Source: Sphingomonas turrisvirgatae
GTDB lineage: Bacteria; Pseudomonadota; Alphaproteobacteria; Sphingomonadales; Sphingomonadaceae
Assembly (NCBI RefSeq): GCF_001721295.1
Contig: NZ_MDDS01000006.1
Location: forward strand, 1-64,000
Direction: 5' to 3'
DNA length: 64,000 bases
The notes beneath the pieces are model-generated. The model saw only the letters and a list, made by a program, of their open reading frames with translations. It searched no databases and had not been told where the DNA came from. A program made the position numbers and the translations under genes. Below are positions 5,543 through 13,232 of the stretch, one piece after another. The first letter of the stretch is position 1; the number at the start of each line of letters is the position of its first letter.

Positions 5543-8500
5543 AGCTCGAAAGCGTTCCGAGGTTGTTTGCAGCCTCCCACGCCGCCCGGTCGCCGGTCTT
5601 GTAGAACAGCGGCACCGATCCGGTCGGACCTTGGCCGTTCGCCCCGATCTGGCCGGGATCAAACTTGGCGCGCACAGCCGCGTCGGCCAGGTTCGGCAAC
5701 GGCGCCCCGTCGGCCAGCGCGTCGAAATAGATGAACGCAACCTCGCCGTTGAAGACTGAGTTTGCACCCATCATGGCGCGCACAACGGTTGCGGCGTCCG
5801 TGCCGACGAGCGCCGTGTTCTGCGTCCATGCGGTCGAAGTTAGGGTCGCGAGCGCGCCGTCGATATAGACCTTCACGCCGTCGGCAATTGTTGCCTGTGT
5901 CGTGTCCACCGTCATGATGATACGCTTGCGCGTCGTGCCGCTCACCGGGACAGCCGATGCTACGCGCCAACTCGATGCACCATAGGTCATACGCAACTCG
6001 CCGCTTGACTGCACGATACTGGCATTAAAGTCCTGTGTGCGATCTACTATGAACAGCGAATGGATTGCATTGGCATTCGGGACCAGCCGCGCCTCAAAAG
6101 CGAACACCGCCTTTTTGATAGCTGCGTTGGCGTTGATCGCGCCAGTTCGCGTCAGGTACGCACCCTTGTCGGCGGTCAGCGGCGTGTAAGCCGTCACTAC
6201 GCCCGAGTCGGCGACGAAGGCGAAAGTGCCGTCGGCAACGCCCGCATAGGTCGTGCCATAAGACTGTCCGACGATTGCGCTCGACTCGATGCGAACATGA
6301 TAGGTCTTGCCGCCCGCGAGGTTTTCGGATGGGTCGATGGTGAAGCCGTCAATCGTGAAGACGATTGTGCCGCCTGCCGAACCAGCACCAGTCGCGACGT
6401 TGAACGTCTCCACTGCGACACCGTCGGTCGCATTCCAAAGCGTGACGTTGCCGGTGCCCGCCTTGATGAAGGTGTCGAACGTGAACTGAAACGACTGATC
6501 GAGGCCGACCGTCGCGCCAGCGAGCGGCGACGTTGTCGCCACGGCCGGGCGGGGCAGAATGCCCGTATTCACCTGACCTACGGCGAAATTATAGAAGCCG
6601 TTTGTATCGTTCGTGCCGGATGCGCCGATGAAGGTTCCATCGAGCGCCCCGCCAGCCTTTGCGCGAGCGACCGCCACCACCTCGGAACGGGACAACGGGC
6701 GATAGAACGTGCGATCTGTGCCGTTTAGGTAGGGCGCGAGCGCCGTCACGATGTCATTGCTGTTCGCCGTGGCAAGCATAAGGTTGTTCTTGATCTTGCC
6801 TGGCACCGCTGCGCCACCGCCAAACGGGCCGTAGCCCCCAAGCGAAATGTATCCGGTGCCGAAATTGCGCTCACCATACGCATCAGCGCCGGAAAGCTGT
6901 ATGACGTTCTGTTGCGAACCACTGTTGTTCTCGTAGCGCCCGATTACGCCATCGCCGTTAGCATCATCCAGAGCGAGGCGCAGCACCGTGTTGTTGAATA
7001 CGGCCTGCTTGAATGCCACTTCTGCGCGATAAAAATCGCCGAAGACCAACCCGATATTACCGAAGCAGCGGAAGTTGTCATAGTTGCCGCTGTTGCCGAA
7101 CATGAAGGTGTAGGTCGGTGTCTGCTCGAATACGGTCCAGCCGCCCGCACCGTCGCCGGTGATATCGAAGCCATAGCCCTGCACGAGCGCCACTTCCGTC
7201 ACGGGTGCGCCGTTATAGGTGATCGTGTTGCCGCCAGACGCGATGACCTTGCACACGTTCGCCGACCCATCCTCACGCCCGATATGATAAACACCGCTGC
7301 CGTTGGCGGGCAACGTCGCGGTCAGGTTTCCATTCGTCGCGTTCAGCTTCGTTACCAAGTCGCGTTCGTTGTTGCCCAGCGTGAAGCTGCCATTGCGCTG
7401 CACAAACCACGCGCGATATCCGAGCGGTAATGGGGACCACTGGCTGGTGCCGTTAGACACGAACGTGGGGGCCTGTCCCGCTGCCGTGACAATCGGAAGT
7501 GCGCCTTCGGAATAGGTGTCCGATCCGGCTAGGGTGAATGTCACCGTGCCGCCGCCAGCTACATTGCAACGGAATAGATATTGACGCATTCCGTCCGAAG
7601 CAGCGGGTAAGTCAATTGTAAAGCTGGTAGTGCCGACCGCAAGGCGGATTTCCTGTGCGTGCCAGCGCGCCGCGACCACCTGTCCGAATGTCTGCCCCGT
7701 CACTTCCACGGCCCACTGACCGGTACCAGAACTGTACGTGAAGATGACGACGTTGTTCTGTGCAAGCGCCTGTGAAGCACCTGACGAGAGGGTGTTGGTG
7801 CCTCCCGGTACGACGACGCATGTGTTAGCGCTCGCGTCCGTTCGCATGTACGCCCAAATCGTGCCGTTTGCTGGCGAGGTAGGCAGCGTAATTGTTTGAT
7901 TACCTGATGCCGCCGAGACACCTTGAAGCGACGGGAACACTTGTGTGTGCGTCGGGTCTAGCTGCGCGCAAAGAACCGGCACAAGCGCGGAGGCGGTGTT
8001 GCCCTGAATATCGACGTTGCGAATTTGATAGGGGCCAGCAATCGGCTGCAATTGGATGATATCGGAATGGTGGTTGGCCGTGTCGCCGCTCGGCAGTGTG
8101 AAGTGATTGTTGCGGACGACAATGTTTTCACAGTGCCCGACGCCGTTCTGTAGCGCAATCGGATCGGTGTGCTGCTCAGTGAAATGCACGTCCTCGATCA
8201 AAAGGCCGCTGACGCCATTGATCTCGACGCCAGCACGGTTGCGGCGAATAGTGCCACGACGAATTGTGACGTTCTTAGCGCCCGACAGGCTCATGAACGG
8301 GTTGTTGTGCGTCATGCGCCCGCCGAGGTGCCACGGCAGCATGTTGCCGGTTGCGTCGAAGTCCTCAATGGTGAGTGCGTCGAGCGATGATCCCGCGCCG
8401 AGGATCATCGAGTGCAAGGTGGATGGAAGCGGGGACCAAAAGATTGCCCCCGTCGCGGAGCCCGCCGGGCCAAGGGCTGGTAGCGGCATGTCGAAATTGA

Positions 8501-8819
8501 TGTTGCCGAATTGCAAATGCCCGCCCGTCGAAGCAAAGTTCGTGGGCGCAATCTTCCAGCCGGTGAACACCGGGCGGTTGCCCGGATCGGCGGCTTGCCA
8601 GCGCACGTTGGAAGGCTGGCCGGTGAAAGCGAGCGAGCGCGTGTCATAGGTGCCAGGCGCAACCGTGATGGTCGAGCCGGGAGTAACCGGCGTCGCTCCA
8701 TTCACGATGTTGGCGATCTGCGATAGGGTAGATACGTCGGCAAGCGTAGGCTCAGGCACAGGCGTTCCCCCTCCCCCCTGAGCAGAGCGGAGAGACAGGT
8801 CAAGGGAGAAGCCGAGCAT
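5517..8819 (-). CDS. Tail spike with beta-helix and C-terminal Ig/LamG-like domains
   Basis: A 1,100-residue receptor-binding protein. Residues about 30-300 resemble pectate-lyase-type parallel beta-helices (repeated short turns such as NVTIRRGTIRRNRAGVEING). The middle is Gly/Asn/Thr-rich. Around 720-850 a segment starting SPLAGATVGLDQSFQFTF reads like the SbsA Ig-like (Big_5) domain, and the last 250 residues resemble a concanavalin/LamG fold. It probably binds or degrades surface polysaccharide. The start MLGFSLDLSLRS overlaps the Rz1 stop (TAATG). Confidence 0.85.
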   Translation of the reverse strand: MLGFSLDLSLRSAQGGGGTPVPEPTLADVSTLSQIANIVNGATPVTPGSTITVAPGTYDTRSLAFTGQPSNVRWQAADPGNRPVFTGWKIAPTNFASTGGHLQFGNINFDMPLPALGPAGSATGAIFWSPLPSTLHSMILGAGSSLDALTIEDFDATGNMLPWHLGGRMTHNNPFMSLSGAKNVTIRRGTIRRNRAGVEINGVSGLLIEDVHFTEQHTDPIALQNGVGHCENIVVRNNHFTLPSGDTANHHSDIIQLQPIAGPYQIRNVDIQGNTASALVPVLCAQLDPTHTQVFPSLQGVSAASGNQTITLPTSPANGTIWAYMRTDASANTCVVVPGGTNTLSSGASQALAQNNVVIFTYSSGTGQWAVEVTGQTFGQVVAARWHAQEIRLAVGTTSFTIDLPAASDGMRQYLFRCNVAGGGTVTFTLAGSDTYSEGALPIVTAAGQAPTFVSNGTSQWSPLPLGYRAWFVQRNGSFTLGNNERDLVTKLNATNGNLTATLPANGSGVYHIGREDGSANVCKVIASGGNTITYNGAPVTEVALVQGYGFDITGDGAGGWTVFEQTPTYTFMFGNSGNYDNFRCFGNIGLVFGDFYRAEVAFKQAVFNNTVLRLALDDANGDGVIGRYENNSGSQQNVIQLSGADAYGERNFGTGYISLGGYGPFGGGAAVPGKIKNNLMLATANSNDIVTALAPYLNGTDRTFYRPLSRSEVVAVARAKAGGALDGTFIGASGTNDTNGFYNFAVGQVNTGILPRPAVATTSPLAGATVGLDQSFQFTFDTFIKAGTGNVTLWNATDGVAVETFNVATGAGSAGGTIVFTIDGFTIDPSENLAGGKTYHVRIESSAIVGQSYGTTYAGVADGTFAFVADSGVVTAYTPLTADKGAYLTRTGAINANAAIKKAVFAFEARLVPNANAIHSLFIVDRTQDFNASIVQSSGELRMTYGASSWRVASAVPVSGTTRKRIIMTVDTTQATIADGVKVYIDGALATLTSTAWTQNTALVGTDAATVVRAMMGANSVFNGEVAFIYFDALADGAPLPNLADAAVRAKFDPGQIGANGQGPTGSVPLFYKTGDRAAWEAANNLGTLSSFAKTGSFL

Positions 8820-9139
8820 TAGCGGGCCTCCGCGTTCGGACAGCCTGCCGGCACGTGCACACCCTGGTCGCGGATAGACCGGCACGCCCTGCCCCAAGCA
8901 GCCATGATTTCCATACCCCAGCGCTCGATCAGCGCGTCGTCCCGTGCATGGGCAACGGGATCGGTTAGCGCCGCCACGGAGCCACCCGGCATTTCGCGGT
9001 TCAAGGCGGCGTTATCAGCCACAGAGACGGCGATATTCAGCGGAGCCTGTCTGTCCGCTCCGTTGCAGCCTTGCGCAGCCCACAGCACGGGCAGCAGGAT
9101 CAGTGACCGCATCGCGCGGGACTTGCTTGGCAGCTTCAT
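8819..9139 (-). CDS. Outer-membrane spanin lipoprotein (Rz1-like)
   Basis: Starts MKLPSKSRAMRSLILLP and carries a lipobox ending AAQGC at about residue 26, so it would be an outer-membrane lipoprotein. Its 5' 125 nt overlap the 3' end of the Rz-like gene in another frame, the classic nested spanin arrangement. ATG 9139 is chosen because GGAAAAG precedes it. The mature part is about 80 residues and lacks the usual Pro-richness, so the family call rests on lipobox and position. Confidence 0.75.
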   Translation of the reverse strand: MKLPSKSRAMRSLILLPVLWAAQGCNGADRQAPLNIAVSVADNAALNREMPGGSVAALTDPVAHARDDALIERWGMEIMAAWGRACRSIRDQGVHVPAGCPNAEAR

Positions 9140-9410
9140 CGATCTTTTCCTTGAGTTCGTCAGCACGGGCGTTGATCGTGGTGTCGTCGGCTTCCTTCTG
9201 AAGGGCTTCCCGCTCCAGCACGGTGTTGCGCTTCTTGAGCTGGGTGATGACGGTTTCGGCGGCTTGGGCCTGCGCCTTGTAGGATGCCGCGCGCGTCTCC
9301 GCGCCTTGCCACATGATGTAGAGCAGCAGCCCGCCGATTATCGCCAGCCCGAGGCCGATCAGCTTCCACTGGCGCAGCACTTCGGTCAGGCCGAGGGCGA
9401 GCGGGGTCAT
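9015..9410 (-). CDS. Inner-membrane spanin (Rz-like)
   Basis: A 131-residue protein with an N-terminal membrane anchor (LIGLGLAIIGGLLLYIMW, about 17-34) and a long periplasmic coiled coil (from about 40 to 95, Glu/Lys/Ala-rich). Together with the nested lipoprotein it should fuse inner and outer membranes in the last lysis step. It overlaps the holin-like gene by 4 nt (ATGA). Confidence 0.85.
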   Translation of the reverse strand: MTPLALGLTEVLRQWKLIGLGLAIIGGLLLYIMWQGAETRAASYKAQAQAAETVITQLKKRNTVLEREALQKEADDTTINARADELKEKIDEAAKQVPRDAVTDPAARAVGCARLQRSGQTGSAEYRRLCG

Positions 9411-9679
9411 GGGCGCGGCTCCTCGGGTGCGACCGCGATCGGATCACCCGGCTTGCCAGAAGGCGCATCGGCCTCGCGCTGCTTTCCGCCAGACGACGAA
9501 CCGAGCCAGAACCCGAAAGCCAGCACCGCGAACGACTTCCATGTGCCGATCACGTCGCCCTTGAGCGCCACATCGTTCGACCACAGGACGACCCACAGGC
9601 TGAAGGCGAGGTAACCAGCTACCGCCGCTGCCGAGGCAATGACGACGATGCGCAGGTGCGGGATGACGGGGCCGGTCAC
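9407..9679 (-). CDS. Holin-like membrane protein, 90 aa
   Basis: Two hydrophobic segments (IVVIASAAAVAGYLAFSLWV, and KSFAVLAFGFWLGSSSGG) followed by a polar tail. Size and position between endolysin and spanins fit a holin or antiholin. ATGA overlaps join it to both neighbours. It is one of two holin-like genes in the cassette. Confidence 0.7.
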   Translation of the reverse strand: MTGPVIPHLRIVVIASAAAVAGYLAFSLWVVLWSNDVALKGDVIGTWKSFAVLAFGFWLGSSSGGKQREADAPSGKPGDPIAVAPEEPRP

Positions 9680-10257
9680 GACAGCAGCGCCTTCATCTTC
9701 GCCAGCTTGGCGCGGCGATCATCCAGCCCGTTCTTGCCGCCGTTGATGCGCAGCGTGATCGTCGTCAGGTCATCGCCGTCAGCCAGCGTGTTGAGGCCCT
9801 TGCGCTCCCAATAGCGCAGCGCGACAATGAGGCCGATGGATGGCGTCGCCACCAGCTCGGGATGGCGCTCGAAGTCGATGCCAAGCGCGCGTCCGTATTC
9901 GCGATAGTTCGCGCGGCCGGTAAGCTGAATCGGCCCCCTGCCCTTGTATCGCTTGCCATCGCCGGGTTGCGTGTTGCCGAGATTGGCGCGCCCCTCGTAA
10001 GCGGCGCCTGACGCATACTCCTCCATGGCCCGAAAGTTGTCGCTCTCGTGCGCCAGCTGCGCCATGAAGTGCGCCAGTCGGTTCGCTGAGGCCATGATGC
10101 CGTAAGCGTTGAAGTGCACGGCAGCGGACAAGGCGAGCTCGTCGGCGCGCTCAGGGGCGCAGCCGAAGTGCCGGAATAGCGCCGCCAGAGTGCCGCGCCC
10201 GATTGCGCCGTCCACAGCTACCCCGAGGCGGCTTTGCAGCTTGCGTGCGTCGATCAT
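9676..10257 (-). CDS. Endolysin, glycoside hydrolase family 19
   Basis: A 193-residue chitinase-like lysozyme that would cut peptidoglycan. Signatures are AHESDNFRAMEEYASGAAYE with the likely catalytic Glu71, and KGRGPIQLTGRANY (105-118), both typical of GH19. There is no signal peptide, so export should depend on the holin. The first 25 residues may be a short peptidoglycan-binding remnant (LQSRLGVAVDGAIGRGT). Confidence 0.92.
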   Translation of the reverse strand: MIDARKLQSRLGVAVDGAIGRGTLAALFRHFGCAPERADELALSAAVHFNAYGIMASANRLAHFMAQLAHESDNFRAMEEYASGAAYEGRANLGNTQPGDGKRYKGRGPIQLTGRANYREYGRALGIDFERHPELVATPSIGLIVALRYWERKGLNTLADGDDLTTITLRINGGKNGLDDRRAKLAKMKALLS

Positions 10258-10712
10258 TCCCCCTGCCCCTTCTTCGGAAGCCGACGCGCCCTCGACGCCT
10301 TGTATTCAGGCGGGGCATTGCCGGTCAGATTGTCGTTGATGATCGCGTTGCCGGAGAGTTCGGCCTGGACGGTCTGCCGCGCCTGCCCAAGAAGATCGTC
10401 AGCAAGCTGCTGCGCCTCGTTCTCCACGCGGCCCAGAAAGCGGTCTGCCATCACGCTGACGAGACGATCGGCCCCGACCATGCAGAGGCCGGCGATCAGA
10501 GCGCGGACCTCGCCATCGCCCCCGATCCGGCTCACGATGGCATAGGCGATCAGCCCGACCATCGGCAGCAGCAGAACGTCGGCGAATACCTGCCAGGGCT
10601 TGACCTTGAGGCCGCGCTTGATCCGCAGCGCGTATTTCGCCGCGAACCCGCAGGTCAGCCCGACGACGATCCACCCCCATTTCGCGAACCACGCCTCGAA
10701 CCCTGCCAGCAT
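10254..10712 (-). CDS. Holin, larger type, 152 aa
   Basis: Three hydrophobic stretches lie at about 8-25, 43-60 and 68-85 (for example WGWIVVGLTCGFAAKYAL and LLLPMVGLIAYAIVS), followed by a charged C-terminal half. It lies directly upstream of the endolysin with an ATGA overlap, the usual holin place. ATG 10712 follows GGGGAAGGCGGGCGC; a GTG 42 nt upstream is possible. Confidence 0.75.
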   Translation of the reverse strand: MLAGFEAWFAKWGWIVVGLTCGFAAKYALRIKRGLKVKPWQVFADVLLLPMVGLIAYAIVSRIGGDGEVRALIAGLCMVGADRLVSVMADRFLGRVENEAQQLADDLLGQARQTVQAELSGNAIINDNLTGNAPPEYKASRARRLPKKGQGE

Positions 10713-10788
10713 GCGCCCGCCTTCCCCTGAGAGTGAATGTGCGAGCGCGCTCACCGGCGCACCTCGTTGCCTGTGCCGCGATCTGGCA

Positions 10789-10971
10789 TCACGCGGCCAC
10801 GACTTGCGCGCCCGCGCGCACGCGGGGAGCCATGCGCCAGCCATCGGCGGCGATCCGCGCCAGGGCCTGCGCCTCGCTATCGAAGCGCAAGCCTTCTGCG
10901 GCCCATTTGCCATCACCGGCATATTCGTATCGCTGACCAGCCGCGTCGTTGATGATCTTGAACATGGCCAT
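10789..10971 (-). CDS. Hypothetical phage protein, 60 aa
   Basis: Begins MAMFKIINDAAGQRYEYAGD at an ATG overlapping the tail-fibre stop (TGATG). A small mixed alpha/beta protein with no recognised family; coupling to the fibre gene suggests a tail-associated or chaperone role, but this is only inference. Confidence 0.6.
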   Translation of the reverse strand: MAMFKIINDAAGQRYEYAGDGKWAAEGLRFDSEAQALARIAADGWRMAPRVRAGAQVVAA

Positions 10972-13166
10972 CAGTCCTCCACCAAGCCGTGACCGCCGCT
11001 CGTCTTCAGCCGCGCCTTGATCGAGTTCACCAGCGTGAGCGCGGATGCGAGGTCGGTTGCATCCGCCGGTAACGCCGCTCCGCGCGCGCCAACCACTCGC
11101 TTGCCACCGATCGCGAGCGCAGACCCTGCCATCATCGCCAGCCCCGCCGCATCAAACTTAAACGCTTCCGTCATGGCGACCTCGCCAGGACCAGATGGCC
11201 GCTCCAGCAAATAGAGCTGGCGGCTGATGTCCATCACCAGCGCTTGCCCCGGCAGGTCTTCGTCATCGAGCGTGCCTTTCAGCGTGCCGGCATCGTCGCG
11301 AATCGTGACGTTGGTGCTGCTGACAACGAAGGCGTTGCCCTCCCAGTAGAAGCCCGACCGCTGCACATTGTCCCAGCCCGGTTGCCGCCACTCGTCGGCA
11401 AGCGCGATCTTTAGGTCGCGCGCCTGCTTGGTCGGGTCTGACAGGCACACGCGCGAACCCACGTCCAAGCGATCTTCCTCGATCGTGCCAGCGAAGGCAT
11501 TGGTTCCGGTGCCGTCGATCCGCACGTTGCGGCAGCTTCCGCTCGACCGGAACATGATGCAGCGGCCGTTGTCCGGCCCGAAGCGATTGGGCGTCTCGAA
11601 GTCACCGCCCTTAATGTTGATGGCGTCGACGTTAAGGAAATCGAACAGCGCCTCACGTGCATCCACTGATGGTGCGGCCACGCCAAGCGGCTGCAACACC
11701 GGCACGAACACGTCGAAATAGACGCAGGCATGGATGCTGATGTGCAGGCACTCGGGCTGAAGGATCAGCGAGGTCGTGCCAGTGCTGGTATCGTGGCCCA
11801 CGAAGAACAGCCGCTTGCCGCGCACATACTCGTAGGTGTTGACGTAGGCACCGCCATAGCTTCCGCCGGGACCCGGCTCGCCCAAGGTATAACTCTCCAC
11901 GGCCAGGAACAGCGCGGTGTCGTGGTCGCTGTTGTACAGGACGTTGCAGTTGCGAACGCAGTCATACCAGCCGCCTCGAATGTGGATGCCGCAGGCGTTT
12001 GGGATGTTCTTCATGTCGAAGAACAGGTTTTCGAACCGGGTCCGTCGCGCGCCGTCGTTCAGGAACGCGCCATAGCCGCCGCCGCGCAGCCCCAGCGTTG
12101 GGGCGACCAGATAATCTTCGCCGACAGCGCCAATCGCGACCGATTGCATTTGGCCGGTGTCATAGTTCACCTTCGCGACGAAGCCGGCATCCTTGCGCGT
12201 AGGACTCCGTGTGCGGGTCACTTCGGGCTGCGAAGCATAGCCGGTCCCCAGCGTCGTGAGAGCGACCGCTGATACGCCCCCTCCGGTCAGCGTGGCGGTC
12301 AGCGTCGCATGCACGAGGGGGGTCGATGGCGCGCGCAACTCTATAACGCAGCCCTCGGCCGACATGCCGACCACGCCGCTACCGCTGGCCGTCAGAATGC
12401 CCAGCCAATCATCGATCGGGCCAACAAGGCGAGCGCCACTTTCCAGCTCGAACAGTACGGGCTTGCCGTGGTCGCTGAAATGGCGATTGAAGATGTAGGT
12501 GCCGCGCGGGATCAGGACGCGCCCGCCTTCGTCAGGGAGCGCGTCCACAGCCGCATCGACAGCATCAGCAGCGTCACCCATGCCGACCCCAGCAAGCGGG
12601 TGCTTATCCAGCACACTCACGATGTCGCCGGCCTTGCTGCCGAGGTCACGATCTTCGAAGGCGATCAAAGCGCCCGCGAGGTCGGGATCTGCTAGATCGG
12701 TCCGCAGCCCCGCGTCCGCGCCAGTGCCGCTCGACCAGCCCTGCCCGCCACCAGGGAGGACAACGGGGAACTTGCCCGCGACATCCTCAACGAGGGGCAC
12801 CTTGAAGCTGCGGTCGACCTGATCCTTAAGATACAGATCGCGCGCCGCTGCTCGATCATTCGCTTCGTTGACCGGATCGGCCAGCCACTTGTCGCCGGTC
12901 TGAAACTGGATTTGCTGGCGAAAGTCAGGCTCGGACCTGATATAGATCGATAGCCCGCTTGCCGGCGCGGTATCGAACGTGACCGTTCCGCCGGTATTCG
13001 ATAGCGTGACGCTGTAGCTTGGCAGTGTGACAGGCGTGCCAGCGCCATCGTAAGCGACGACCGCAACATCATCTGCGGCCAAGGCGCGAAACGTAAAGGG
13101 GAATGCCGTTGCCACCCCGTTCGCGAGAAGCGGTCCCGTCTGTGTCTCAGTGGTTTCGACCGCCAT
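10971..13166 (-). CDS. Tail fibre/spike with T7-type adaptor N-terminus
   Basis: A 731-residue protein. The first 150 residues (for example GVATAFPFTFRALAADDVAV, then LSIYIRSEPDF) match the pattern of the T7 gp17-like tail-attachment domain. The rest, with GRVLIPRGTYIFNRHFSD near 215 and later turn-rich repeats, resembles a pectate-lyase beta-helix. It is therefore a second receptor-binding or depolymerase-like protein. A CGCTCGATTCAA copy lies 53 nt upstream of the ATG, and a CCCTGC/GCAGGG hairpin precedes the ribosome site. Confidence 0.85.
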   Translation of the reverse strand: MAVETTETQTGPLLANGVATAFPFTFRALAADDVAVVAYDGAGTPVTLPSYSVTLSNTGGTVTFDTAPASGLSIYIRSEPDFRQQIQFQTGDKWLADPVNEANDRAAARDLYLKDQVDRSFKVPLVEDVAGKFPVVLPGGGQGWSSGTGADAGLRTDLADPDLAGALIAFEDRDLGSKAGDIVSVLDKHPLAGVGMGDAADAVDAAVDALPDEGGRVLIPRGTYIFNRHFSDHGKPVLFELESGARLVGPIDDWLGILTASGSGVVGMSAEGCVIELRAPSTPLVHATLTATLTGGGVSAVALTTLGTGYASQPEVTRTRSPTRKDAGFVAKVNYDTGQMQSVAIGAVGEDYLVAPTLGLRGGGYGAFLNDGARRTRFENLFFDMKNIPNACGIHIRGGWYDCVRNCNVLYNSDHDTALFLAVESYTLGEPGPGGSYGGAYVNTYEYVRGKRLFFVGHDTSTGTTSLILQPECLHISIHACVYFDVFVPVLQPLGVAAPSVDAREALFDFLNVDAINIKGGDFETPNRFGPDNGRCIMFRSSGSCRNVRIDGTGTNAFAGTIEEDRLDVGSRVCLSDPTKQARDLKIALADEWRQPGWDNVQRSGFYWEGNAFVVSSTNVTIRDDAGTLKGTLDDEDLPGQALVMDISRQLYLLERPSGPGEVAMTEAFKFDAAGLAMMAGSALAIGGKRVVGARGAALPADATDLASALTLVNSIKARLKTSGGHGLVED

Positions 13167-13218
13167 TTCCCGTCCCTGCGATGGTGCAGGGATCGGGGTA
13201 GCCAGCGGAGGCCAAGGC

Positions 13219-13230
13219 TTGAATCGAGCG
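13219..13230 (-). promoter_or_regulatory. Late-region 12-mer, copy 1
   Basis: CGCTCGATTCAA on the minus strand, just after the stop of the 815-residue virion protein and 53 nt upstream of the tail fibre. Fifteen bases after it stands GGCTAC (13203-13198), placing TA where three other copies have it. Confidence 0.6.
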
Positions 13231-13232
13231 GG

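Noticed and set aside
13171-13190. CCCTGC/GCAGGG hairpin before the tail fibre as terminator
   Set aside because: It is next to the ribosome site and has no T-run; more likely a small RNA structure or chance.
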